From a bacterium (GTDB lineage Bacteria; Methylomirabilota; Methylomirabilia; Methylomirabilales; 2-02-FULL-66-22): a stretch of DNA of 64,000 nt. Each line of letters starts with the position of its first letter. Position 1 is the stretch's first letter. This document shows positions 35,062 to 44,837 of the stretch, in pieces. Below the pieces are notes generated by a model, which was given only the letters and a program-made list of their open reading frames with translations, was not told where the DNA came from and searched no databases. The position numbers and the translations under genes are program-made. The stretch lies in assembly GCA_029580855.1 (NCBI GenBank), contig JAKPQH010000144.1, positions 1 through 64,000 on the forward strand, written 5' to 3'.

Positions 35062-36240
35062 CTACGGGTGCGCCGACGGCTGAAACCGCAGGCGATGCGG
35101 GTGGGGCAGGGTCAGCGCCAGCATCGAAGCCACCAGCGGCACGACGCCCAGCACCGCCAGGGTCGCCCAGAGCCCGTAGTGATCGGCAACGCGGCCGAGC
35201 ATGGGTGTGGCCACCCCGCCGATGGAGATGGCGATCCCGAGCGTGACGCCCGCAGAGAGCCCGATGTGGTTGGGCAGGTACGTCTGGCCGAGGATGACCA
35301 GGGGGCTGTAGGTCGTCGAGAGGGTAAAACCCATCAGCGCGAGGACGGCGAGCGCCACCGGCACGCTGGTCACTGCGACCAGCGCCGGCGCCAGGGGCAC
35401 CAGGCTGCAAAAACCGACGACGGCGACGCGGATGTGGCCGAAGCGGTCCGCCAGTTGTCCGCCGATGAGATTCCCGGCCACACCGGCCAAGGCGAACACG
35501 GTGAGCGCGGTGGCGCCCGCGGCCTTGGACTGACCCAGCACGTGGATCCAGTAGAGCGGGATGAAGGTGTTGAACCCGTACGACAGAATGGCCCTGGCCA
35601 CCACGGCGGCGGTGAGCCGGGCGAAAGGGCCCCAGGCGTCGCGCCCGTCCGCCGTGGGTTTTCCGGCAAGGGTCGCCGGCGAGCCGCCCGCGTCGACGGG
35701 TACGGAAACCAGGTGCCGGGCGATCAGGACCGCCAGCAGGGACGTCGGGACGGCCAGGACCGCGGTCCCCACCAGTCCCCAATGGAGGAGCGCGGCCGTG
35801 ATCAGACCCGGGCCGATGGCGAAGCCGAGCGTGCCCCCCACCCCAAACACGCTCATGGCCGTGGCTTTCCGCTCGCCGGCGACGCGATTTACGAAGCGCG
35901 CCCCCTGCGGATGAAACGCCGCCACCCCGATCCCGCTGACCATGACCGCGGCGCAGGCCCAGGCGTAGCTCGGCACAAAACCGACCGCGGCAAGACCGGC
36001 CCCGGCCAGCACGATGCCGGCGGGGAGCAGCCAGGCGTTGGGGCGGCGATCGGCGAGGTGTCCGAAGATCGGCTGGACCACCGTGGAGGCGATGTTGCAG
36101 GCAAAGATGAGGAAGCCCGCGGCGGTGTAGGAGAGGTGGTGTTCGGCGATGAGGAACGGGAGCAGGGCCGGCAGCGCCCCTTGATTGATGTCGGTGACAA
36201 GGTGCCCGAGCGAGAGTAACACCACCGTGCGGTGTGGCAT
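35062..36240 (-). CDS. MFS transporter, fosmidomycin-resistance (Fsr)-like
   Basis: A 392-residue MFS protein with 12 predicted membrane segments. The start VVLLSLGHLVTDINQGALPALLPFLI and the stretch GIGVAAFHPQGARFVNRVAG are typical of the Fsr/YfnC-type subfamily, as is GHLADRRPNAWLLP. Fsr exports fosmidomycin in E. coli; natural substrates of homologues are unknown. The start at 36240 directly begins the first helix. It is divergent from the iron alcohol dehydrogenase gene. Confidence 0.85.
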   Translation of the reverse strand: MPHRTVVLLSLGHLVTDINQGALPALLPFLIAEHHLSYTAAGFLIFACNIASTVVQPIFGHLADRRPNAWLLPAGIVLAGAGLAAVGFVPSYAWACAAVMVSGIGVAAFHPQGARFVNRVAGERKATAMSVFGVGGTLGFAIGPGLITAALLHWGLVGTAVLAVPTSLLAVLIARHLVSVPVDAGGSPATLAGKPTADGRDAWGPFARLTAAVVARAILSYGFNTFIPLYWIHVLGQSKAAGATALTVFALAGVAGNLIGGQLADRFGHIRVAVVGFCSLVPLAPALVAVTSVPVALAVLALMGFTLSTTYSPLVILGQTYLPNHIGLSAGVTLGIAISIGGVATPMLGRVADHYGLWATLAVLGVVPLVASMLALTLPHPHRLRFQPSAHP

Positions 36241-36386
36241 ACGAACTCCGGGCCCGCGGATACGTCGGCGAGCGTGCGCGGGTTTTGTATCACACTACGT
36301 CCGCAAAGGACAGCGGCAAGTCTCGGGAAGGGTTGGGTGGGCCGTACGACGATGACCTGCTTTTGCGTTCGTTTCCATGTTTCCGC

Positions 36387-36416
36387 TTGACGCGACCGAC
36401 CGCGCGGCCGGATAGT
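36387..36416 (+). promoter_or_regulatory. Promoter for the iron alcohol dehydrogenase gene
   Basis: TTGACG, an 18-bp spacer and GATAGT, 125 nt before the ATG at 36541. Confidence 0.55.
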
Positions 36417-36540
36417 GAAGCCCGACAGGCCGCGGCGGGAAGTCGGCGGGCGCCACGGCCCGTGACGGGTCCGTTCGACGGGCGGCGAAGGCGATGGGCA
36501 GACTCTCGGCATCGGCACTCAGCGAGGAGGACAGGCGGCG

Positions 36541-37701
36541 ATGACCACGTCCAGCAGAGGATTGGAGTTCACCTTCGGTATCCCCACCCACATCGTCTTC
36601 GGCATGGGCGCGCTGGGCGGCATCGGCACGCACGCCAAGATGCTCGGCTTTAAGCGCCCGCTCATCGTGACCGACAAGGTCATGTCGCAGAGCGACGGTC
36701 TGAAGCAGATCGTCGCCAAGCTCTCCGAGGCTGGCTTGCAGTCCGCCGTGTGGGACAACATCGCGGCGGAGCCGCTGGATACCACGCTGACCGAAGGGGT
36801 GCAGCGGTATCGGGCCGAGCGCTGCGACGGTCTCATCGGTTTCGGCGGGGGAAGCGCCATGGACACGGCGAAAGGTGTGGGCGTGCTCGCCATCGCCGGC
36901 GAGGACGACCCGGGACCCTACCAGCGCGGCGGCGGGAAGCCCGTGCCGGGCTGCGTGCCCGTCATCGCGATCCCGACCACGGCGGGAACCGGCTCCGAGG
37001 TGACGTCGGTGTGTGTGCTCACCCATCTGCGGACCGGTCACAAGCTGCCCATCAAGCATGCCAGCATGCTGCCCAAGGTCGCCGTCGTGGACCCGCTGCT
37101 GATGCTGTCCATGCCCGTCAAGGTGACGACGTATACCGGGATCGATGCCCTCTCGCACGCGGTCGAATGCTTTACGCAGATCCGCGAGCATCCGTTCGCC
37201 GATACCTTGGCGCTCCAGGCGACGAAGCTGATCGTGGAGAATCTGCCGCGGGCCATCCAGGACGGGGGCGACCGCCAGGCGCGCAGTAATATGGCCTTGG
37301 CCGCCGTCATGGCCGGCACGGGGTTCGAGGTGGGCGGCCTGCAATTCCACGCCTACGCGCAGGCGCTGGGGGCCAAGTACCGCGGAGCGCACGGGCTGAC
37401 CTGCGGGATCGCGCTGCGGGCGGGGCTGCGTCAGATCCAATCCACGGCGACCGACAAGCTTGCGCGGATGGCGTGGGCGTTCGGCATCGACACCCGCGGG
37501 ATGAGCCGGGAACAGGCGGCGGCGAAAGCGGTGGATGCGGCCACGGCCTTTATCACGGACATGGGGATTCCGCGGATCACCGACGTCCTCCCCACCACGG
37601 CGGCGGACATCCCGATGCTGAAGAAGGAAACGCTGGAGACCACCGGCGTCCCGATCACGCCGGAGATGGCCCAGGCCGTGTGGGAGGAGATCTATCGGTA
37701 G
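36541..37701 (+). CDS. Iron-containing alcohol dehydrogenase
   Basis: The 386-residue group III alcohol dehydrogenase has the NAD loop GFGGGSAMDTAKGVG and the substrate stretch AIPTTAGTGSEVTSVCVL. Metal ligands lie in DALSHAVECF and GAHGLTCGIAL, with a further His in GLQFHAYAQALG. Family length is normal. It could reduce or oxidise alcohols, lactaldehyde or hydroxyacid substrates. GAGGAGGAC lies upstream of the start. It converges with an SDR gene 60 bp away. Confidence 0.9.
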   Translation: MTTSSRGLEFTFGIPTHIVFGMGALGGIGTHAKMLGFKRPLIVTDKVMSQSDGLKQIVAKLSEAGLQSAVWDNIAAEPLDTTLTEGVQRYRAERCDGLIGFGGGSAMDTAKGVGVLAIAGEDDPGPYQRGGGKPVPGCVPVIAIPTTAGTGSEVTSVCVLTHLRTGHKLPIKHASMLPKVAVVDPLLMLSMPVKVTTYTGIDALSHAVECFTQIREHPFADTLALQATKLIVENLPRAIQDGGDRQARSNMALAAVMAGTGFEVGGLQFHAYAQALGAKYRGAHGLTCGIALRAGLRQIQSTATDKLARMAWAFGIDTRGMSREQAAAKAVDAATAFITDMGIPRITDVLPTTAADIPMLKKETLETTGVPITPEMAQAVWEEIYR

Positions 37702-37761
37702 GACGTTGGCGGCGGCGCGAGGGGCCCGGGCCCGCAGGCCGATCCGGTCCGGACCCCCGCG

Positions 37762-38511
37762 TTAGTGGTAGACGACACCCGAATCCAGGACGAGCACCTG
37801 GCCGGTGGTGCTATCGCTCCGGCAGAACGCAAGAATCTGCTGCGCCACATCGTCGCGGTCCACGGGCCTCTGGAGGGCGGCGGCTTTGGTGGTTCGCTCC
37901 ACCAGCTCCGGGGCCAGCCGCGAGGTCATCCGGGTCCCCATCATGGTCCCGGGCGCCACGGCGTTCACCGCCACCTCGGGGCCGAGGGCCACCGCCAGAC
38001 AGCGCGTCAGGTGTATGACGCCCGCCTTGGAGACGGCGTAGGCGATGCTGCTTCCCAGGGGGGCCAGGCCGGCGATGGAGGCGATGTTCACGATCCGTCC
38101 GCGCCCCTGCTTTCGCATGATCCCCGCCACCGCCTTGACGCACATGAGCGGGGAGGTCAGGTTGGCCAGCACGATCTTGTTCCAGAGCTCCAGGGTCAAA
38201 CCGTCCAGATCCGCGAAGGGCACCGTCTGGTTGAAGGCGGCGTTGTTGACCAGGATGTCCACGCGGCCGAACGCGGCCATGGCCTCCTCCACCATACGCT
38301 GGACCTCCGCGGGTACGGTGACGTCCGCCTGGATGGCGATGCAACGGGGCCCGAGCGCCGACCATTCCCGGGCGAAGGCTTCGGCCTGCCCCTTGGAGTG
38401 CTGGTACACGCCGGCGACCCGCGCGCCGCTTTCGGCGAGTGCGCGACAGATGCGCTGCCCCAGTCCGCCCGTACATCCGGTTACGATGGCGACCGCCTCT
38501 CTGAGCTCCAT
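37762..38511 (-). CDS. Short-chain dehydrogenase/reductase (FabG-like)
   Basis: A 249-residue classical SDR. The cofactor loop is TGCTGGLGQRICRALA; NNAAFNQ and the YxxxK motif in IAYAVSKAGVIHLTR complete the active site, with Ser in NIASIAGLAPLGSS. The C-terminal SGVVYH is short, as in 3-ketoacyl reductases. The AGGTV of usual NADP enzymes is changed, so cofactor preference is open. It lies 73 nt downstream of the hypothetical gene starting at 39090, whose stop it follows on the same strand. Confidence 0.88.
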   Translation of the reverse strand: MELREAVAIVTGCTGGLGQRICRALAESGARVAGVYQHSKGQAEAFAREWSALGPRCIAIQADVTVPAEVQRMVEEAMAAFGRVDILVNNAAFNQTVPFADLDGLTLELWNKIVLANLTSPLMCVKAVAGIMRKQGRGRIVNIASIAGLAPLGSSIAYAVSKAGVIHLTRCLAVALGPEVAVNAVAPGTMMGTRMTSRLAPELVERTTKAAALQRPVDRDDVAQQILAFCRSDSTTGQVLVLDSGVVYH

Positions 38512-38583
38512 GGGTATCCTCCGGTTTGGCGGCGCGGGCGCCGTGGCGGATCCGGTTCGCCGCGCGCCGCGGGTCGAGCGACC

Positions 38584-39090
38584 TTATCGTGGTGTCTGGG
38601 CCGGGACCATGTCGAACTCGTCCCCGGCGCGCCGCAACTCGTAGCGCTCTTCGCCGCCGGGATCCTCCACGAGCACTTTCCCGCCGTCGGGCCAGAGGAG
38701 CAGCACCTGCTGACCGCCGTTACGCGTCTCGCCCCTGGCGAGGAGCCCGACCCCCTTCTGCGGGGTGACCGAGACGCCTTCGGGAAAGCGACTGGAAGCG
38801 GCCAGCAGCACCAAGGCGCGGGCATCGTCCGCGGCGGCCGTCCGCTCCGTGCCGAGGACGAGGCCGCCGCTCTTCGGGTCGCGGTACACCGCGGCGCGGG
38901 CGATGAGCGCGGCGCCCCCGTTGCAGGAGGCCGCGAGGCGGGTCGTGAGCGGGATACGGACGCCCTTGCCGGGCGTCTCCGGATCCCCAACCGGGACGTG
39001 CGGGTGCGGGAGCTTCTGCGCGCGGATACCGTCCGCGATGCGCACGGGCGGGAGCTGGGCGGGGGTGCATTCGACCTGGTATGCGTGCAT
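38584..39090 (-). CDS. Conserved hypothetical protein
   Basis: About 168 residues, soluble, no signal peptide. It starts MHAYQVECTPAQLPPVRIADGIRAQKLP and contains a glycine-rich strand-like region (RNGGQQVLLLWPDGGKVLVEDPGGEERYELR). I recognise no family. ATG 39090 is preferred because the upstream part of the ORF is compositional noise. It sits between a spermidine-synthase-like gene and an SDR gene, all leftward. Confidence 0.5.
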   Translation of the reverse strand: MHAYQVECTPAQLPPVRIADGIRAQKLPHPHVPVGDPETPGKGVRIPLTTRLAASCNGGAALIARAAVYRDPKSGGLVLGTERTAAADDARALVLLAASSRFPEGVSVTPQKGVGLLARGETRNGGQQVLLLWPDGGKVLVEDPGGEERYELRRAGDEFDMVPAQTPR

Positions 39091-39298
39091 CGGCGGTCTC
39101 CGTATCCCGCAGCTTTGCCAGGGGCCGGGGCCACTCGCAAAAGGCGGGGGTGCGGCGTGGGGACGACACCCGCGGCGATCGGCTGGGCGCCGCGCCCGCC
39201 CTCTCGTCGCCACGGCATCCTAGCAGAAATCGCGGCGGCCGGCAGCCGGAAACGCGAGAGCGCCGGACCCGCGGGTGGGCCGGCGCGGCGCGGCACGA

Positions 39299-39940
39299 TC
39301 ACGGCCCCGTGCGGCAATGGACGACGAGGTTGTAGGGGAGGCGCTCGACGCGGTGGACGCGCAGGATGCGGGCCAGCCGGGCGACGTAGGCCTCGCCCCG
39401 CCCGTCCTTGAACAGATTGAAGACGATCTCGCCGGCGGGGCCGGCGGTGGTCGCGAGGCGCCGCAGGAAGCGCTTGGCCAGGGCGTGGCGCTGAAACGCG
39501 CGGCCGCAGAACAGATCCACCGCCACGTAGTCGAACGGTTGCCGGCACTCCTCGGCATAGACGAACGCGTCGCGGATCACGATTTCCAAGTTGGGCACGG
39601 CGAGGTCGAAGTGACGTCGCGCGAACTCGATGACGTCGGGATCGATATCCACGCCGACGATCCGGATCCCCGGAAAGCGGCGCGCCATCAGATGGGCCAG
39701 CGTCCCCGCCCCGAACCCGAGCAGCAGCGCGTCGCGCGGCGTCCCCTCGGGGAGCATGGCGGTCCAGTACCCGAAGGACGGGTCGCCCGCCGGCACGGCC
39801 ACCGACAGGATCACCCCGTCCTGGATCAGCACGCGCTGGCCTTCGTACTCCTCCACCCTGAGGGCCCGCTGGCCGCGCCGGGCGCGGCGCGCCCGTGGCG
39901 CCGCCCCGCCCGTGTCGCTTTGGTCGCCCGCCGGCCACAT
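39299..39940 (-). CDS. Spermidine-synthase-like methyltransferase-fold protein
   Basis: The 213-residue protein has the SpeE-like Rossmann core: DALLLGFGAGTLAHLMARRFPGIRIVGVDIDPDVIEFARRHFDL, then FVYAEECRQPFDYVAVDLFCGRAF. It lacks the N-terminal beta-domain of true spermidine synthases (full length about 290), so a polyamine role is doubtful. ATG 39940 has TTGGAGGTGG upstream. A TACAAT -10 box lies at 39996-40001 on this strand without a good -35. It is divergent from an isomerase gene. Confidence 0.75.
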   Translation of the reverse strand: MWPAGDQSDTGGAAPRARRARRGQRALRVEEYEGQRVLIQDGVILSVAVPAGDPSFGYWTAMLPEGTPRDALLLGFGAGTLAHLMARRFPGIRIVGVDIDPDVIEFARRHFDLAVPNLEIVIRDAFVYAEECRQPFDYVAVDLFCGRAFQRHALAKRFLRRLATTAGPAGEIVFNLFKDGRGEAYVARLARILRVHRVERLPYNLVVHCRTGP

Positions 39941-40056
39941 GCCCCACCTCCAAGCTGCGCGCGCATGGCCTCCGGCGATGACGCGCGCGGGAGATATTGT
40001 AGCAGATTTGGGCGCACAAGCCGCACGGCGGCCGCGGATCGCGGCGCCGAACGTCG

Positions 40057-40086
40057 TTGACACGGTCCGCAGGCTGTCTTTACAAT
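40057..40086 (+). promoter_or_regulatory. Strong vegetative promoter
   Basis: TTGACA, an 18-bp spacer and TACAAT, near consensus, 66 nt before the ATG at 40153. Confidence 0.7.
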
Positions 40087-40152
40087 GCCGGAACGTTGGA
40101 GCGGGCCGCGCCGGCGGCCCGCGGAGCTGGCGCGTGCCGGAGGAGGGATGAC

Positions 40153-40968
40153 ATGTCGGACGGTCTCATGGCTTCACGTTCTGCCCGCGGCAGAGCCACC
40201 CGGGAAATCTTCGTGTCGGCGGTGCAGTTCGATGCGCAACTCACCTCCGGCAGCGCGGGCGTCCTGGACCTGGCGCCCGTCGCCGCCGCGGTCGGCGCGC
40301 GCGGGGTGGAGTATCGGGACGTTTACTGGAAGGACAAGACCGCGGAGTTGCCCGCGGTCAAGCGGCAGTTGGCCGAGCTGAAGCTGAAGGCCGCGTACAC
40401 CACGGCGACGCCGCTCTACAGCGGGGAGCCCGCCGCGCAGCGGCAGTTGCTCCGCGACGTCGAGGACGCCCGCGATCTGGGCGCCGTCCTGCTGCGCGTC
40501 ACGCTGGGGCGGCGGCCCGGCCCCGCGGAGGTCAAAACGCACTACGCCGGACGCATGGCGGTGGAGCGGGCGGCCGCGCTGCGGGTCCGCCTCACGCTGG
40601 AAAACAACTCCGCCGAGCCGGGTCACCTCCTGTCGGATGTCAAGGCCACGCTGGACACGTTCAGCTGCCGGTTCCTCGGAACGAACATCGATTTCGCCAA
40701 CTACGTGGCGACGGGCCAGGACCCGCTGGAGGCCATCCGAGGCTTGGCGCGCTGGATCAACTATGTCCACGCCAAGGATGCGCGAAAGACCGCGACCGGG
40801 TGGCAGTCCACATACCTCGGCAACGGCTCCCTGCCCCTGCGGGAGATCATCGGCGCGCTGGACGCCACCGGAAAGACTGTTCCGTTCTGCCTCGAGTTTC
40901 CCGGCGGCGACGACCCCGAGGGCAGCATCCGGAAGAGCCTGGAGTTCCTGAAAACACTGGATGGCTGA
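40153..40968 (+). CDS. Sugar phosphate isomerase/epimerase
   Basis: The 271-residue TIM barrel belongs to the AP-endonuclease-2-like isomerase family. Metal-ligand strands are seen in GVEYRDVYW, RLTLENNSAEPGHL, TNIDFANYVATG and INYVHAKDA, with the late Glu in FCLEFPGGDDP. An AGGAGGGAT site precedes the ATG. It has one of the best promoters in the window. Substrate unknown; it is a second member of this family besides 25921-26742, with low similarity between them. Confidence 0.83.
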   Translation: MSDGLMASRSARGRATREIFVSAVQFDAQLTSGSAGVLDLAPVAAAVGARGVEYRDVYWKDKTAELPAVKRQLAELKLKAAYTTATPLYSGEPAAQRQLLRDVEDARDLGAVLLRVTLGRRPGPAEVKTHYAGRMAVERAAALRVRLTLENNSAEPGHLLSDVKATLDTFSCRFLGTNIDFANYVATGQDPLEAIRGLARWINYVHAKDARKTATGWQSTYLGNGSLPLREIIGALDATGKTVPFCLEFPGGDDPEGSIRKSLEFLKTLDG

Positions 40969-41022
40969 CGAGAGGGCAGGGCCTCGTCCGCGCGCCAAAC
41001 GCGGCGTCACACCTGCATCGTA

Positions 41023-42624
41023 TCAGCGACGCCCTGGCGAGGGCGCGCGGCATCCGTCGAGGCGGGCCAGCAGTGCGCCATAGTCCACCTTGACGTTGTG
41101 GCGAGCGTCCACAGGGATCGCTTCGTCCCACAGGATCTCGTCGACCTGCGCCCAGGCGAGATCGTGCACCAGGCGGGTGAGGTCGGGGCGGGGGGAGCGG
41201 TGCGCGAATTCGAGGACGAGGACGCGTCGACCCCCGCGACTCAAAAGAGCCGCACGGCGCATGCCGGGATCCCGAAGCGCGACGGCTTCGACGCCGAGCG
41301 GGTAGAGTCGTCCGGCCGCATCGTCGATCCGTGCGGCGCAGCGCCCGACCAGCCACAGACGTCCCTTCCGGTCGAGGTACCCCGCATCTCCCGTCCGGTG
41401 CCAGCGAGTCGTGCCGACGGCGAACTTGGTCTCATCGTCGCCGTGGCCGCCGAGGTATCCGCTGAGCACGTGATCCCCGCTCACGACGATCTCTCCCGGC
41501 TCGCCAGGCGGTAGGCAGGCAGCGTCGAATTCCGCGTCTGTGTACGGTCCGATGGGCGTCCCCCAGCGGTCGCACAGGATCCTGACGCGGATGGACGGCA
41601 CCGGGAATCCGGCCGGCAATCCGGCGCCGCGATCCATGGCTTCCTGGTCGGCGGCATCCAGGGTGGTGTGGGAGCAGAGGGCGATGGGTTCCGCCTCGGT
41701 GGAGCCGTACACGGCGACGATCTCGGCGCCGGGCGCGATCCGGCGGAGTGCCGCTACCAGACGGGGGAAGACCGGCCCGCCGCCGGTGAACACCGTGCGA
41801 AGTGAGGGGAAGGCCACGCCGCACCGCCAGCAGTGGTCTGCCAGGCGCTCTAAGAGGGCGGGAGAGGCGATCAGGCGCGCGGGTCGGTGCGCGCACATCT
41901 GATCCGCGAGACGGGAGGGACGAATCGCGTCCGGACGCCGCAGGTCCACGTTCGGAATGAGACTGGTGACGCCGGACGCCAGGTTGGCCAGGACAAAGAT
42001 CGGGAGGGTTGTCAGGTGCACCCCTCCCGCCGCAAGGTCGAGGCTCTGCCTGAGCGCGCGGTGCTGCGCGAGGAGGAACCCATGCGAGCGCACGGTGGCC
42101 TTCGGTGGCCCCGTGCTGCCGCTGGTAAAACTGAGGAGCGCGGGTGTCGCGGGATCGCAGGGGCGGACCGCCCGGACGGGCAGGGTGCGATCGATACGGG
42201 CCCAGGAGACTGCGCCCGGCACGGGAAGGCCAACGGAGATCTTGAGGGGAATGCGCCGCAGTGCCGGCGAGACCAGGCGCAGGAGATGCCCTCGGGCCCC
42301 GGCGATCAATGCCTGGGGCGGGTACATGGCGCAGCAGCGCTCGATGTGCTCCCGTCCCGCCGACGGATCCAGGATCAGCGCCACCAGGCCCACGCGGAAT
42401 ACGGCCAGGAGGGCGGCGTACAGGTCGGCGGACATCGGCAGCAGCACCAGGACGCCGTCCCCGAGGCGCAGGCCGGCCGCATGGAGGAGCCCCGCGGCCC
42501 GGGCCGAGGTGTCCTCCAGTTCGGCAAAGCTGACCACCCGGCCGTGGCCGGGCCGCGCATCGATGATGGCCGGAGCGTTGGGGATCGCGGCCGCGCGGCT
42601 GCGGAGGAGATCGCACACGTTCAT
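41023..42624 (-). CDS. AMP-binding acyl-adenylating enzyme
   Basis: This 533-residue ANL-superfamily enzyme is the last gene of the HMG-CoA reductase operon. Motifs: the ATP loop SFTSGSTGPPKATVRS, the VYGSTEAEPI motif, RTGDAGYLDRKGRLWLVGR, and a final Lys in NVKVDYGALLA that would match the adenylation Lys. It has no carrier domain fused. It most resembles acyl-CoA/OleC-type ligases. Its ATG overlaps the upstream GNAT gene stop (ATGA), so the two are coupled. It probably activates a fatty or hydroxy acid for attachment to the pathway product. Confidence 0.85.
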   Translation of the reverse strand: MNVCDLLRSRAAAIPNAPAIIDARPGHGRVVSFAELEDTSARAAGLLHAAGLRLGDGVLVLLPMSADLYAALLAVFRVGLVALILDPSAGREHIERCCAMYPPQALIAGARGHLLRLVSPALRRIPLKISVGLPVPGAVSWARIDRTLPVRAVRPCDPATPALLSFTSGSTGPPKATVRSHGFLLAQHRALRQSLDLAAGGVHLTTLPIFVLANLASGVTSLIPNVDLRRPDAIRPSRLADQMCAHRPARLIASPALLERLADHCWRCGVAFPSLRTVFTGGGPVFPRLVAALRRIAPGAEIVAVYGSTEAEPIALCSHTTLDAADQEAMDRGAGLPAGFPVPSIRVRILCDRWGTPIGPYTDAEFDAACLPPGEPGEIVVSGDHVLSGYLGGHGDDETKFAVGTTRWHRTGDAGYLDRKGRLWLVGRCAARIDDAAGRLYPLGVEAVALRDPGMRRAALLSRGGRRVLVLEFAHRSPRPDLTRLVHDLAWAQVDEILWDEAIPVDARHNVKVDYGALLARLDGCRAPSPGRR

Positions 42625-43625
42625 GGCCGCGCTCCCAGGGTCTTCGCGAACAGGGCGTACCGGCGCATCGGCTGCGCGTAGCGCCGGCTGAGGTTGCGCG
42701 AGGCGTTCCGCTCGTGCATGAGCGCGTGGATGGCGCGCGTGTACCCCAATTGCCGCGCCGTGTCTTGGCACGCGGCCAGAAGCAGGCTGCCCAGGCCGAC
42801 GCGGGCCCGATCCGGCAGGACCGCCAGCGTCTTGACGACGACCGTATCGACGCGGCGCCCGCGCTCCGCCTGCTTCAGGTCGGGTACGGCGAAGACGAAT
42901 CCCACCGGCTGGTCCGCCGCCTCGGCGATGAGGACGAGTTCCGGCCGCAACGCGGGCAGGAGGGCGCGGTACTGCGCCAGGAAGTCGGCTTCGGGGATGG
43001 GCGTATAGAGAAAGTTGTTGCGGAAGCTCACCGCCGACACGGCGTAGATGCGGCGGAGGTCGTCCTCCGCGCGCTGCGGATCCAGCGGCCGGATGCGAAT
43101 GCCCTGCGCCGACAGCCGCTCGGCAATGTGGCTCACGCGCGGGTCCTCGCGGCCGAGATCGGAATTCACCGCGGAGATGTAGTGGGCGACAGCCTGGAAC
43201 CCGAGGGCAAGAAAATGGTCGGGCCAGTCGTCCGGGTTGTCGGGTTCCAGGAAGAAGGTCGGCTCGCCGCCGCGCTCCGTGACGAGGCGGTAGCGCCGCC
43301 AGGTGCTCCCGTCCATCGGCCCGACCGCAACGCTGCATCGCCGGCGGGCCAGCTCGCGGCAGGCGCGCTCGAGGAGAAGGCCGCCCGCCGCGACGTCGCG
43401 CGCAGCGTAATGGCCGATGAGGCCCAGCCGGTGGCCGAGCAGAGAAGGCGTGCGGGTCCACCACAGGGAACAGCGCGCCCGAAGCTCCCCGCGCTCTCCC
43501 CGCAGCATCCAGTGCTGGTCGGGCGCGTCCCGTCTCAGCGTCGCCGGGTCGAGGCTCAGGGGATCGGCCGGACTCTGCCGGCGCTCCAGATCGGTCGGCG
43601 TGCTTGCGAACAGCAGGCAATCCAT
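42621..43625 (-). CDS. GNAT-domain acyltransferase
   Basis: About 334 residues. The C-terminal half holds a GNAT fold: IRIRPLDPQRAEDDLRRIYAVSAVSF, then PVGFVFAVPDL and the acetyl-CoA loop LPDRARVGLGSLLLAACQDTA. The N-terminal 150 residues contain another acyltransferase-like stretch (LIGHYAARDVAAGGLLLERACRELARR), so this may be a double-GNAT or N-acyltransferase. ATG 43625 has GGAGGT just upstream. It overlaps the adenylating-enzyme gene by four bases and lies 18 nt after the permease gene. Confidence 0.75.
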   Translation of the reverse strand: MDCLLFASTPTDLERRQSPADPLSLDPATLRRDAPDQHWMLRGERGELRARCSLWWTRTPSLLGHRLGLIGHYAARDVAAGGLLLERACRELARRRCSVAVGPMDGSTWRRYRLVTERGGEPTFFLEPDNPDDWPDHFLALGFQAVAHYISAVNSDLGREDPRVSHIAERLSAQGIRIRPLDPQRAEDDLRRIYAVSAVSFRNNFLYTPIPEADFLAQYRALLPALRPELVLIAEAADQPVGFVFAVPDLKQAERGRRVDTVVVKTLAVLPDRARVGLGSLLLAACQDTARQLGYTRAIHALMHERNASRNLSRRYAQPMRRYALFAKTLGARP

Positions 43626-43643
43626 GACGACCTCCACGACGGC

Positions 43644-44837
43644 TCACACGTGCCGGAGCGCGTCCGCGATCGGCGTGCGTACGGCGCGCCACACGGGCAG
43701 CAGGCAGCCGACGACTGCGGTGAGGGCGGCCAGGCCCAGCACCTCCAGGGCGTCTCCGAGGGCGAGTTCGATCTGGATCCGAAAACTCCGGGTGATGCCC
43801 GGCGCTGGCGGCATGGCCACGCCGTCGCGGAGCGGGCCGGCCGAAAGCGCCCAGCCGGCGGCCAGTACCACCGCTTCCAGGATGTGACCGAGGGCGATCG
43901 CGAGCCGACCGTCTCCGTTCGCGCGTAGCGTGCCGATCTCGCGGGTTCGTTCCAGGACCGCCATCGATATCACGTTGAAGATGCCGAGGAAGACGACGAG
44001 CAGGATGATGCCGCGGATAAAGGCAAACTGGGCATCCAACCAGTCCACCGCGTGGCGGTAATAGATCCGGTCTAGTTCGTCGAAGGGCACCGCCTCCAGA
44101 TTGGGAAGGGATGCGCGAACGGCCTCGGCGAAAGCCGGCCATGCCTCGACCTCGCCAAGCGCGACCGCGATGGACTCGACCCGATCCGTCGCCAGCAGCC
44201 TCTGCGCAACGCCGAGAGGAATGCGGAAGGCGCGGCTGTCGAATTCCTGCGATCCCGTATGGAAGATCCCGGTGACGCGGAGCGCGGCGCTGCTCGGCGC
44301 GGGCTCTCCTCCCTGCACGATTAGGCGGATCTCCTCTCCGGGCTGCACGTCCAGGCCTCGGGCAAGCCCTTCCCCGAGGACAATGCCGTCCGCTCGATCG
44401 CGGAAGTCGCCCCCCTGTCGGTAGTTCAGCTGGGTAAAGAAGCCGGCCTCGGCCGCGCCGTCGATCCCCTCACCCTGACCGGCGACCGTGTGCTCGCCAG
44501 CGACGAGGATGGCGCTGACCGTGAGACGCGGAAACAGGTCCAGGACGCCGGGGAGAGTGCGCAGCTGGGCCATGACCGCGGACGGATCCTCGATCCAGTG
44601 CTCCCAGGGGCGCGGGTGGGCCCGGTCGCGGTACCCCTGCACGTAGAGCTGGCCGTGACCCCAGCGGGCGCGGATGGTGTTGGCCCGGTACTGGTTCATC
44701 AGTCCGCGGTTGAAGCCCATGAAGATGAAGAGGCCCACGGCTCCCATGGCGATGGTGGCCAGCGCGAAGAGCGAGCGCCGACGATTACGGAAGACGTTCC
44801 GCAGCGACATCGTAAGCAGGAGGGTCGCGCGTCTCAT
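43644..44837 (-). CDS. ABC transporter permease, FtsX/LolE-like
   Basis: The 397-residue permease has one N-terminal membrane segment (SLFALATIAMGAVGLFIFMGF), a large extracytoplasmic MacB-type domain, and three C-terminal segments starting at FAFIRGIILLVVFLGIFNVISMAVLERTREIGTLRANG, the FtsX signature region. The ATGA overlap with the ATPase gene shows coupling. LolC/E-type permeases extract lipids or lipoproteins from the inner membrane; within this operon it likely moves the finished lipid. Confidence 0.87.
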   Translation of the reverse strand: MRRATLLLTMSLRNVFRNRRRSLFALATIAMGAVGLFIFMGFNRGLMNQYRANTIRARWGHGQLYVQGYRDRAHPRPWEHWIEDPSAVMAQLRTLPGVLDLFPRLTVSAILVAGEHTVAGQGEGIDGAAEAGFFTQLNYRQGGDFRDRADGIVLGEGLARGLDVQPGEEIRLIVQGGEPAPSSAALRVTGIFHTGSQEFDSRAFRIPLGVAQRLLATDRVESIAVALGEVEAWPAFAEAVRASLPNLEAVPFDELDRIYYRHAVDWLDAQFAFIRGIILLVVFLGIFNVISMAVLERTREIGTLRANGDGRLAIALGHILEAVVLAAGWALSAGPLRDGVAMPPAPGITRSFRIQIELALGDALEVLGLAALTAVVGCLLPVWRAVRTPIADALRHV